Below, one piece after another: positions 10,630 through 20,439 of a DNA stretch of 64,000 bases. The stretch is from Datisca glomerata. Lineage: Eukaryota; Streptophyta; Magnoliopsida; Cucurbitales; Datiscaceae. The notes beneath the pieces were generated by a model. The model was not told the origin of the DNA. It saw only the letters and a list, made by a program, of their open reading frames with translations, and ran no database searches. Each line of letters starts with the position of its first letter. The first letter of the stretch is position 1. Position numbers and translations under genes: made by a program. The stretch spans positions 813,166 through 877,165 of the forward strand of contig QANY01004032.1 in the NCBI GenBank assembly GCA_003255025.1. The letters are read 5' to 3'.

Positions 10630-11074
10630 AAGGTATTTCATAGCATTAACAAAACGTTATGGAAAATATAAGAACACGTTTAACAACATTTTATAGCATG
10701 AAAAGAATACTATCAAAGGTCTTTTACGCTTTCAAAAAATGCTATCAAAGAGATACAAAATGCTATAAGAAACTTATCACATCATTGAAAAAACGCAATG
10801 GTAGGGATACCATGGCGTCTAACGAATGCTATGGTAGGGTTACCATGTCGTTTAAAAAATGCTATGGTAGGGTTACCCTAGCGTTTGAAAAATACTATGG
10901 TAGAGTTACCATAGCGTTTAAAAAATGCCATGGTAAGGTTACCACAGTGTTTAGAAAACGCTATCGTAGCTTCTGAATTTTAATAACATTGGTTAATATC
11001 ACGTTTTAAGAAACACTATCAAATTGCTACGATAGCATTTTTGGCCACTATCGTAGCGTTTTTCTCTTGTAGTG
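10630..11074 (+). mobile_element. CACTA (En/Spm) 3' terminal region
   Basis: The stretch ends in TTTTTCTCTTGTAGTG at 11074, the reverse complement of the CACTA-family terminus CACTACAAGAGAAAA. The 440 bp before it hold at least seven subterminal repeats of the form AAAACGCTATGGTAGGGTTA / TACCATAGCGTTT, in alternating orientation, as expected for transposase-binding sites. An open frame of 105 codons runs through them but is only a by-product of the repeats. The matching 5' CACTA terminus was not found, so the element is 5'-truncated or interrupted by the neighbouring structure. Confidence 0.8.
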
Positions 11075-11377
11075 ATTGTTAGTGGCAAGTATGATTAGCT
11101 GTAGTATTAATCGGTATGTAGTGATGAATATTTGTATGTGTGAACTTGTTATATACTTAGTGCAAGCACGTATGGAAAATATAGTTGTACCAAATTATTT
11201 TTTTTGTTGCACTATATGATGGACAAGGCTTGTTGTCCAACTAAAATAATTGATATAATGAGAAAAATGTTAACTGGATTATTTTAACCTTATAGAAAAA
11301 GGTATATATGAGAAATGTGGAAGCTCAATTAGCCATATACAAAAGTTTGATAAATCTTATAACTATTTAACTTCCAC
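11075..11377. other. short spacer, no feature
   Basis: AT-rich DNA between the CACTA terminus and the target duplication of the solo LTR. Nothing recognised. Confidence 0.5.
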
Positions 11378-11382
11378 AAATC

Positions 11383-13536
11383 TGTTGGGGGTTATGCCCT
11401 CAAAGCATGTGTATTGACATTTTGATATAAAATTTAAAGAGAATTACATTTTTCTTATAATTGTTCTTTTAAATTATTGTTGAATAATTTATATAAATAT
11501 ATGAAAATTTCATATTTATTAATGAGACTATGATCTTGTATTAGTACGACATGATTAAGATCATAGATAATAAATAAAATCATCAGCTAGTACGGTTCAC
11601 TAAGAATTATTTATGCGTGTGATCTAGATCTAGATCATTGATGTTGATAGACATCTTAGTGAAAGTACTTTATATAATAATATGATATATGACAGGACCG
11701 ATGTGAATTAATATCTTTATTAATGTGCCGTTTATCATGAAGATTTAATACACGTCAATTCGATGAGCATCTGTAGATCAGTCTGAATCTTGAGTAGCGA
11801 ACTCCTATGCATGTCTACTAGATCTTTTGATTTACTTATTAAGGTCTGTTTGTTAATCAAACTAGTGACTTTTGTTTTGGAGATTCAGTGATGTGGATGA
11901 GTGAGAACCCGATCTTACAAGATTTGGATATTGGTTTTCTTAAGCGTTAATTCTGGAACTGAATGGTTATTGAGCTCAAATTTATAATAAAATTATAAAT
12001 TAGTCATTCACTAGTAGATTAATGGTACTTAAGGATCAAAAGATAATTAGAAGGGTAAAACAATAATTTTGACCAGTTCTAATTTATAAACCAATAAGTG
12101 GAGGCTAGAACTACATGAAATGATTATGTCATTGGACTACATGAGAATACTTTGTAAATACATTCTATAATATCTAATAGTGCGATTCCATATTTATAGT
12201 GGAGTAATAATGAAATTAATAAATAAAATTATTAATTAATAATCTGATTTATTAGAACATAGGATTATAGATCTATGGTCCCCAAGTCACCGCTATATTA
12301 TGCTCTCTAGGGTGTGAGTATTTCGGGACATGTGAAAAGGACAAACTTGCAAAAAACATTTTTATTCTAGGACAAGTACATAATTATGAGATAATTATGT
12401 GTGATTAATTAATTAAATTATTTATATATTTAAAATATAATTTTCAAATTATATATAGTTATCAATTTTTTTAATTATCGATTAGTGAGACAAAATATCT
12501 AGTTTATGAAATTAGATAATGAAATTATTATTTGATAATAATTTAAATCAACTAAATCTGTTATTTGTGAAATAACATATAAGTTAGTGATAGAGATAAT
12601 CAGATATATTAATTTTGAATAAATTGATATCTAGATAATTATTTGATTAAAATAAATATTTAATTCACAATAATTGTCACACGTCAATCACTGATAGGAT
12701 ATCAAAAATTGACATGGACTACTGCGGTGCCATGTGACACTACAGTAGTGTATGTGCAACACTGTAGTCCCACATGGTACTACAATGGTGCCGTGAGGCA
12801 TTGTGCTGGCTCACGACACACTACAGTGCCATGTGATACATCAATTGTTAATTTATAATTAAATATTATTTTGATTTATCCCTAAAAATTTGATACGCCA
12901 TTATCTAGAATATATACAGATATTATTCTGATGGCATAAGTAGTTGAAAGAAGATGAGAGAATCAGTTGATCAGATCATCAGTTCGTCAAACAAGAGTTG
13001 AATTGAGAACACGATTGGTGTCATAGAGATTTTCTTCTGTGATTAAACGTTAATCAAATCTCTAAAAGAATAATCATCACGTTCTTTAAGAGAATCATCT
13101 CACTAAATTTTTTCTCAGTAAATCTTTAGATCTCATGTGTTGAGAACATCTAGAGACAGAAAAATGTCTTGTAATATTCACGTGCCCAAACACGACCTAG
13201 TGCGTTGATGATTGACTTTGAAGATCTTGCTGTGGATCTTAGAGTCTACTGATCATTGGGATGATTTCGTGGGAACGGAGGATCGATAAGTTTTTGCAAG
13301 GACACTTGATATAGACTAGGGTATATGATTTCTAACCTTGTATGTTGTAGATTTAACTTATAAATATATAATAGATCCTGACTGATTGAAAAGAGTTTTT
13401 AATAAAAGTTTTTATTTGGTTATCATGGCGTTGCGCAAGTTTTATGTTATGAAAATATTCGATTTTCATTAAAAGTTTTTTTTAAAAGGCCATGCGCATT
13501 CACGCTTCCGTCACGCACGCGCCGCGACGACCAGCA
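11383..13536 (+). mobile_element. solo LTR, copia-type, 2,154 bp
   Basis: It starts TGTTGGGGGTTATGCCCT, a start shared by many plant copia LTRs, and ends CCAGCA. TGTTGG and CCAGCA form the usual short imperfect inverted ends. It is flanked by a perfect 5-bp duplication AAATC (11378-11382 and 13537-13541). No primer site, internal domain or second LTR is present, so it is a solo LTR left by recombination between two LTRs. Orientation is taken from the start motif. Confidence 0.85.
12712..12842 (+). repeat. GC-rich hairpin-prone repeats inside the solo LTR
   Basis: In an otherwise AT-rich LTR this block repeats variants of CACTACAGT and GCCATGTGA on both strands (for example ACTACAGTAGTGTATG and GTAGTCCCACATGG). 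The copies are inverted as well as direct, so the RNA could fold. Position within the LTR is compatible with a U3 or R regulatory region, but function is unknown. Confidence 0.6.
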
Positions 13537-13555
13537 AAATCTACCCACAATAAGA

Positions 13556-14635
13556 ACTTATATAGTTTTTTTACTAGTCAGTAACTCATATACAATGTGA
13601 CTACTTCAAGGGTTTACGTAGTTATTTTTTACAACTTGAACCCATTAAGTAGTTATTTTTATTTTGTCAGTAAGCAAACTAGAGACCATATGACTAGTCG
13701 AATGGTTCAAGTAGTTTTTTATGACTACTTGAACCCTTCAAGTAGTTATTTTTATACTGTCAGTAAGCAAATCAGAGACCAGTGCTACTTGAAGGGTTCA
13801 AGTAATTTTTTATGATTACTTGAACCCTTCAAGTAGTTTTTCTAGTCAGTAACCTAGACACCATGTGACTATTTGTAGGGTTCAAGTAGTTGTTTATGAC
13901 TATTTGAACCCTTCAAGTAGTTATTTTTTTCTACCAGTCAACAACTCATACACCAAGTGAAGTAGTAGAAGAAGAAGCCTCTCATTGAAGAAGAAAAAAA
14001 AAGAAGAAGGATGAGCCCGTCTCCCTGAAGAAGAAAAAGAAAAATAGGTTGAGTCTCGCTGAAGAAGAAGAATGGGTCTCAGGCAAGCTTCGTTGAAGAA
14101 GAGGAAGAAGAAGAAGAGGAAGAGGAAGAGGAAGAGGAAGAGGAATACGAAGAGGAAGAGGAATACGGAGAGGAAGAGGAATACGAAGGAGAAGAGGAAT
14201 ACGAAGGAGAAGAGGAATACGAAGGAGAAGAGGAATACGAAGGAGAAGAGGAATAAGGAGAAGAGGAATAAGAAGGAGAAGAGGAAGAAGAATGAGGAGG
14301 AGGAGAGGAATGAGGAGGAGGAGAGGAATGAGTCTCCAGCAAGCTTCGTTGAAGAAGAAGAATTGGTCTTGGGCAAACTTCATTGAAGAAGAAAGAAGAA
14401 GTGGGAAATGAGAGCTAAAAATGGCGAAATTGGTATTCATCAACCTTCGTTGATTTGATATGCGCATTGAGAATGAAAGATAGATGATGAGGGAAGCAAG
14501 AGATTACAAGTGATTGATTTAAATTGGTGGGTCAGGGATACATTTTTTTGATATTTGAAAAAATAGTATATTTTTCCTTATCAAACTTGAAAAATGTGTA
14601 GTTTTGTAAATGACCCTAGTCATAGACACGACCAC
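13556..14635 (-). repeat. right arm of the long inverted repeat, with palindromic array and GAA tract
   Basis: Reverse-complement counterpart of 5275-6430. It holds the palindromic minisatellite (about 13590-13925), a long purine tract (about 13970-14400; GAA/GAG/GGA on plus) and the outer block ending in GTAGTTTTGTAAATGACCCT. The tract is expanded here relative to the left arm and contains five close copies of a 21-bp unit like GAATACGAAGGAGAAGAG. Open frames in the tract on both strands are low-complexity and not real genes. Confidence 0.7.
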
Positions 14636-14668
14636 CCACCAATAAGGATGTCTCTTTCACTCTAGACG

Positions 14669-15111
14669 TAGGGGTGTGTAACCGTCCCGATAAATCCATT
14701 CCGTCCTGAAAAATTGTTCCGAATTGAGTGGGACGGGACGAGACACGGGACAAAAAAATTTGTCTCGACTTGTCTCATCTCGTCCTGATTTTTCATAAAT
14801 AGTCTAATATTTTTATTTTTTAAAAATTTGACCCTTAGTTTTTTTATTTTAACCATAAATTTTTTAATTTTAACCCTTAATTATTTAATTTTTAATTTTT
14901 TAATCTTTTGAACTTTAAATCAATTTTAATTTTTAACTTTTAAAATTTTTACCTAAAATACCTGTTCCGTCCCGTCTCGACCCCCATCCCGTCCTGCTCG
15001 AGATTTCTCCTCAACACGGGACGGGATGTGACTTAAAAAAATTATCCCGTCCCGATCAAGACGGGATAAAAAGATTAAAAAATCACTCATCCCGTCCCGT
15101 GTACACCCCTA
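14669..15111. mobile_element. hAT-type MITE, 443 bp (copy 1)
   Basis: Ends are TAGGGGTGTGTAACCGTCCC and its inverted counterpart CGGGACGGGT..ACACCCCTA-type, giving matching termini TAGGGGTGT. Flanks TCTAGACG (14661-14668) and TCCAGACG (15112-15119) are an 8-bp duplication with one mismatch, the length made by hAT transposases. The interior is rich in inverted GGGACGGGA motifs and AT runs and has no coding potential. A diverged relative lies at 54193-54729. Confidence 0.85.
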
Positions 15112-15119
15112 TCCAGACG

Positions 15120-16203
15120 AATGCGCATGTTTTGGTCAGAATATGGAGTTTATGGTGGGATGAAAAATTAGCACCCCTATATCGGATCATTTTCTTCTGT
15201 AAAAGGGGTTCATTTTAGTGGAAAACATCGTAAGGAACGAATTCCATTGTTTAGTCCTCCGAATTTGCGCTTTTTCCGTATTTGAAAATTTTTTCAATAA
15301 TGTTTTTAGGAAACTCAAATTATCGCAATGTTGGCGGCGATGCGATCTGGTGTTTATTATTATACATTTGATTTTGAACTTTCCATTTTTTAGAATATTT
15401 GAATTTTCTAGTAATTTTTGGCATTTTAAGGTTTCCTTTTGGCAGTTCTCTACTATAGATAATAGTTGTAGCTCTAGAACTATTTTAGACTTAGTTTAAT
15501 AAAACTTCGTTACTTTGTTTGAAATATATTCTAAATTATGTGATTACATATACTCGTTAGTACGTCTTGAAGCATTTTTCCAGGATATATATTCAACTAT
15601 TCAAGTGTTTTATAAAATATTTTTAAATAAATAAAAACATTTCAAAGTATGAACAAGTATTTCAATGTATATAAAATAATTGTTCACTAAAATTGTATTA
15701 TTTCAATATATGAAACCGCTTATAATCTGAAGTACTCTGAAGCACAATTTAATTCTAAGTAACTTCCCAAAATTTTAAGTACAAATCAGGACACGTTTTG
15801 GGAATCACAACGGTAGAAAACAAATTTAATTAAGAAAGATCATTTACTAATTATTCCATGATTTCTTCTGGCCTCCATTTTGATCTAGCTAGAAACATGT
15901 TCATGAATAAGCAGCATATCACATTTAAAAGCCACAATTCTCACCCAAAAATAGAAAAAGAAAGAAATTCAGCGATGATAATTATAACACAAGGCAATTG
16001 GCTGTAGTAGTCAGGTGGCCTATCATTTTGAATACTTGAAGGAAAAATAAAAACAACAGCTAGCACATCCATAAACTTAAATACATAAATACAACTTTAT
16101 TATAAAACTCATGTCACCATCAATAATACTACTTTTAAGTTAATAAAAAACAGCACCAATCATACACTACAACTATTAGTAAAATTAAAATAAAATAAAA
16201 AAC
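15120..16203. other. intergenic, downstream of the PADRE gene
   Basis: No gene recognised. The end nearest the PADRE gene (16080-16203) is its likely 3' untranslated region; on the minus strand AATAAA-like signals occur near 16090-16100, about 110 nt past the stop. Confidence 0.4.
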
Positions 16204-16785
16204 CTACAACTTGTCCATTGATCCCTTCCAGCTACTTGAGACACTGCACTGATCCGAATTCGCCGACGACAATACCCCATTGCTGCACTTAGCTACCGTC
16301 CTCACGTTTTCGATCAACTCCTCTGTACGACTCTCTTGAGACAATATTTCAGATAACTGTTCAGGACTGATCACCAGCTTCACTTTCCAAACCCCTGAGC
16401 TATTATACCGGGGGAACACTTCCGGCTCCGGCCGCCTCTTCATCATGGCTTGATTGTCGCACGACATGCGGTACGGAGTAGATAGATGTATGTTGTTGGT
16501 GCCAACTACCTTGGTGACCCTATCTTTTGAAGTTTTGTGGTAGTTTTGGTAGGGGTTGATGGGAAGGAGATAGTATACTTCTCCTGCATGAAGCTCGTCG
16601 GTGTGGAGTAGCGGCTCGGAGAAGATGTTGCCACGGCTTCGGAAGATTGCGTGGCCAGGAAACTCGTTGGTTATGCAGTCGGCCGTGATGGGGGTGTAAA
16701 GCTCCATGATTCCACCATTGGAGGTCACCACCTTGACCATATCATCTTCCACCATTGTAAAACCTTTGAACACACAATTTCCCAT
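16204..16785 (-). CDS. DUF4228 / PADRE domain protein, N-terminal MGNC
   Basis: Intact single-exon gene of 193 codons from the MGNC start. An in-frame ATG four codons upstream (16797) is less likely, because MGNC places Gly2 for N-myristoylation and Cys4 for palmitoylation, as in many members. The N-terminal half shows the PADRE pattern: VKVVTSNGGIMELYTPI (about residues 17-33), FPGHAIFRS, then PLLHTDELHAGEVYYLLPI (about 60-80). A conserved C-terminal block VWKVKLVISPEQLSEIL (about 130-147) precedes a serine-rich tail. PADRE proteins are plant-specific, often stress- or pathogen-induced, with no known enzyme activity. Membrane attachment is inferred from the N-terminus. No neighbour suggests a pathway. 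Family assignment is confident; the biological role is not. Confidence 0.9.
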   Translation of the reverse strand: MGNCVFKGFTMVEDDMVKVVTSNGGIMELYTPITADCITNEFPGHAIFRSRGNIFSEPLLHTDELHAGEVYYLLPINPYQNYHKTSKDRVTKVVGTNNIHLSTPYRMSCDNQAMMKRRPEPEVFPRYNSSGVWKVKLVISPEQLSEILSQESRTEELIENVRTVAKCSNGVLSSANSDQCSVSSSWKGSMDKL

Positions 16786-16822
16786 TGAAAATCCCAATTA
16801 ATTTTGAAGAATTAAGGTTGAT

Positions 16823-16890
16823 AATTATATAGAGAGAATGTTTGGAAGAGGATGTTTCTTGAGGGTAAGAGGATGTTTCTTCAGGGTTTC
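16823..16890 (-). promoter_or_regulatory. core promoter candidate of the PADRE gene
   Basis: On the minus strand CTCTCTATATAATTATC gives a TATA box (about 16823-16833) some 40 nt before the MGNC codon. Just upstream of it is a tandem pair, period 21 bp, of AGAAACATCCTCTT (about 16847-16887). Positions suit a TATA box and a duplicated upstream element; activity is untested. Confidence 0.45.
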
Positions 16891-18342
16891 TCTTTAGGCT
16901 TAATTAAAAGATCAGCCGACACAAGAATCCTTTCCTTTGTTTATACAAATACTATTGCATGGGGGGTTTTCATAGTCGGGGTGGTCCCCAGTTTTTTATA
17001 AGAATGTTGTTGAGGTTTCAACTTTGGCACCGTCATGGTCAAGACGGGAATGGGATAGTGAATTACCGGAAAAAGATGGAATAGTGGATTTTTTATGGTG
17101 AGATAATTTTTTTTTGCAGAAAAACTGACAATTTTTATATTACTTTAGAAGTGTTTTATTTGAAAGAATTAAAATTCATTCAAAAATAATATTCTAAATC
17201 ACATTTATTCAATAGTACTGGACAATCACGTGTAACATACGAGTTAATATTTTTTATATTATATCTTTAATAAGTTGTTATCAGTAAAATGAGTTATCAT
17301 AGTTTAAATTTACAATCTCAAATATAATTAGAGTTTAAAAACATGTCAAATAATATAAAGTTTATTTATTATACTATTTAATTGGACGTATTCAAATTTA
17401 AAACTAACTTGTGGGATATAACTTTCGAGATTTTTGTTGTTCCCAAAGATTCTAATTTAAAATTTTGACAACGCCCAGCATGATTATGTGTGGAAACGCT
17501 TAATTTAACTTCATAGTGTAATACTAATTAAATGTAATTACAAACTTTATGAACTGATATTACTAGATATTATGACATATATAGGTTTGATATATATATA
17601 TAAAGCCACTAATTATTTCAGTTTAATGTCTTTATCAATATTAAAATTGTTATTTTAGAATAAGAATAAAATTAGTTGGACAAAGAAGTCTAAAATTTTC
17701 TCCCCCTTAAGTCCTATTTATATATAGTATGTGATATGATGTTGTATGAATCGTATTTTGGCAATTTTAAACACGTGTTTCTTGCAAGGATGAATAGAAT
17801 AAGTTTGAGAATGCTCTAATTGTTTGGAAGCACTTTAATACATTAAAAACACTACTAAATCATATTTAATTAAGAAATAGATATTGTTGTTTATAACACA
17901 TTTTAGTATTTTGAAACTCTTCTATAAGAAACGCATATCCAAATATTTTCTAAAATACTTTTGCATACAAATAAATATGGTTCACGTGATAGAATTGAGG
18001 GATTCATACACTATAAAAATATGTTTGACAATATATTTAAGTGTTTCACACAAAGATAAATACAAAATAAATTTTAATTAAAATAATGTGTATAAAAGTG
18101 TTTCTACTCACAATCATGTATAAACATAGCCTAAACCTCAATATTCTAATCAATTCCTTAACATATCATTAAAGAGTTTAGTGCTAATGACTCAGTTTTA
18201 ATAATTGTTGGAATAAAAGAAAAAAACTTTAACATTACCATAAAGTTTTCCCTAATTTGAAAGGGGTGTGTAAAAGTTCACTATGGACGTACGTGCAAAC
18301 TGTATATGGTTGACAACTTGATCCCCCAAGCTCTGGTAAGAA
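16891..18342. other. intergenic, no gene seen
   Basis: AT-rich spacer. It includes the distal upstream region of the PADRE gene. No transposon domain, RNA gene or long repeat recognised. Confidence 0.4.
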
Positions 18343-18585
18343 ATGGTAATAATGATGGGAGTGTTGGTCAATGGTCATTGGCCTAGAAAATTTTTCACCT
18401 TTTTTTGGGTTGTTGGTCTGTTTTTTTTTTTGATAGCCGTGTTTTCAATCTCAAGTGGAACTCACTCTTGTCGGCGAGTCTCTATAGAAAAAGAAGATGG
18501 ATTTAGGGACTTTAGTTGTAGGGTCTACCACAGATTTCATTGCTCGTCCAATTCCACTATGCCGCTTGTCCCCTGTACTCTGTAA
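18343..18585 (+). CDS. possible small secreted cysteine-containing peptide
   Basis: An 80-codon frame begins with a short basic segment (WPRKFF, residues 13-18), then a strongly hydrophobic run FWVVGLFFFLIAVFSISSG (21-39) that looks like a signal peptide or membrane anchor. The remaining 41 residues are polar with cysteines at 43, 59, 67 and 78 and the run RVYHRFHCSSNST. Starts at residues 1, 4 or 5 are all possible. I do not recognise a family. Some plant signalling-peptide precursors share this plan, but the end carries no clear CLE, RALF or PSY motif. It may be a chance frame or a decayed precursor. Confidence 0.3.
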   Translation: MVIMMGVLVNGHWPRKFFTFFWVVGLFFFLIAVFSISSGTHSCRRVSIEKEDGFRDFSCRVYHRFHCSSNSTMPLVPCTL

Positions 18586-19021
18586 TCTGATCCGTGGGGG
18601 ACACACCTTACGAACGGTGTCGTATTAATGGTGAATCTGAACAACCATTATTGGTTCGTTCGTGTAGAATATTAGAATATAAATATGTCTGTGTCTTCTT
18701 CTGTCTCCTGATAAAATAAAATAATCCAGGGAAGTAGAGTAGGTCAGACACAGGAAGAAAATCTTGAGATTCGGATATATCTCACTGAAAAGGAAAGAAT
18801 TATTTAGATAATCACAAAGCTCCTTTTGTTCATGTTATAAAACTTCTCTGTCAGATAAAAAAGTTGTTTCATAAGCTCTAGTCTAGCTCTAGCTCAAATA
18901 TTAGATAATGTTGGATATTATTTGAGATGATCTAGCTAAGCTCAGATATTTGATAATGTTGAATACTATTTATCGGGTCAAGATACGGAATTGGAGGGGT
19001 ATGATACTGCAGGAACATAAC
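18586..19021. other. spacer with a diverged short duplication
   Basis: No gene. Positions 18880-18975 hold two diverged copies of about 45 bp sharing GATAATGTTG and AGCTCA-type blocks, immediately before the copia left LTR. Confidence 0.4.
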
Positions 19022-19374
19022 TAGATACTTACAGGTACATGAAGAAGAAGGAGCTCTCAGGATGATTTGCTTTCTGTCTACGTGCATGGTTTGCATACTT
19101 TATATTTCCACCTCAGCATTGTTTACATGGCCTCTTATTTTCTCTCTCTCTGTTAGATATAGTTCTGCATTTATGTAAGGGAATGATTTTGTTTCCAACG
19201 TCAAGGAGAGAGAGGTGCTCGAGTCTCATTGGTTACTTTGTAATTAATTAAGATTCCTTACTTAATCTTTCTTAATCATGTTTTAGCTTTCTAGTGTAAA
19301 TTCTCTCTGTTGTATCTCTTACCTTTTGAGCTTAATGAAATACATTGTCTTCGTCAATTTCTAAGAAGTTAATT
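19022..19374 (+). repeat. copia left (5') LTR
   Basis: Shares with 30822-31233 the blocks GTACATGAAGAAGAAG, GATTTTGTTTCCAACGTC-like, CTTAATCATGTTTTAGCTTT and ACCTTTTGAGCTTAATGAAA. The terminal TG is TA in this copy. The CT run is short compared with the right LTR. Confidence 0.8.
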
Positions 19375-20282
19375 TGGTATGGGAGCCTACAACGGAGAAC
19401 TCTGTTTCTTTGAACCAAAACAGAGAGAATATTGAAAGTTCACAGAGGCAAGGAGCTGAGCTCAATCTCTTTGCCAATGCTCTACACTCTACTCTCTCAA
19501 TCAAACTCGACAGCTATAATTACATCCTCTGGAAATCCCTAGTGGTTCCAGCAATAATTGGACATGGGTTTACTGACTTCATCATCAGCTCATCCTCTAG
19601 ACCTGAACAACATATCTTAGATGCCTCCAACAACCCAAATTACGTATCATAGTTAAGATAAGACTGACTTCTCCTTAGCTGGCAGGATCATGGGAGTAGT
19701 TCTTCAGTATGAGACCTTTAGTGCTCTATGGAAAGGATTGGAGAGGACATTTGCAATGAGGTCCAGAGCCAAGCTACTTGAGCTCAAGCACTCCCTCCAT
19801 AATACACCCAAAAGGATAAAAGTATTACATATTATTTTGATATAATAAAAAACATTAATGATAATTTATTGGCTGGAGGTGACCCAATCAATGAACAAGA
19901 TTTGATTCTACACACACTAGATGGCTTAGGTCCATAATTTGACCCAATAGTTGTCAATATCACCTCTAAACCAGATAACCTCTCAATAGAATAAGTTCAG
20001 TCCATGCTTATGATACACGAGACTAGGATGCAAAAAAACAAAACAGTGAGAAAGAAGCCTCCCTCAAAGCCTATGCACACCCCACTGATAACACCTATTT
20101 TAACAGAAGATACACTCAAAACCATTCTCAACAATTGAACCCAAACAACTCTAACATGAATTTTGGTGGCAGAAACCCAACCCCATTTAGAGGGGGGGAG
20201 AAGAGGTAGAGGGGGAAGATACAGTAACGGAATTATCTGCCAAGTGTGTAACAAGCAAGGTCATAGTGCCAAAACTTGCTAG
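19375..20282 (+). pseudogene. copia gag
   Basis: Frame beginning at the LTR edge encodes a copia gag core: IKLDSYNYILWKSLVVPAI, then GHGFTDFI. It stops at about 19652 and continues in other frames with LEGLERTF-like sequence broken by stops. It ends with a CCHC zinc knuckle, CQVCNKQGHSAKTC, at about 20238-20279 directly before a TAG. The product would be the nucleocapsid and capsid precursor that packages retrotransposon RNA. It is broken by several stops. Confidence 0.8.
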
Positions 20283-20439
20283 TACATGTATGATAAGAAC
20301 TTCTAACAACAACAATGTCCTCATGCCAACACTATTTTTGGGCAGAATTTTCACTCTACTTCACAATAAGATCCAAACTACAACTATAGAGAATGTTACA
20401 ACCCACAAGCCTTTGGTGTAAGGTATGAGATTGGCTCAG

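Noticed and set aside
10659..10976. 105-codon frame with repeated CYGRVT-type motifs
   Set aside because: The repeats are the CACTA subterminal DNA repeats read in one frame, not a protein repeat.
13921..14467. Several overlapping long reading frames on both strands (Leu/Phe/Ser-rich and Lys/Arg-rich)
   Set aside because: They come from the GAA/TTC tract, which is open in many frames. No domain, and composition is pure low complexity.
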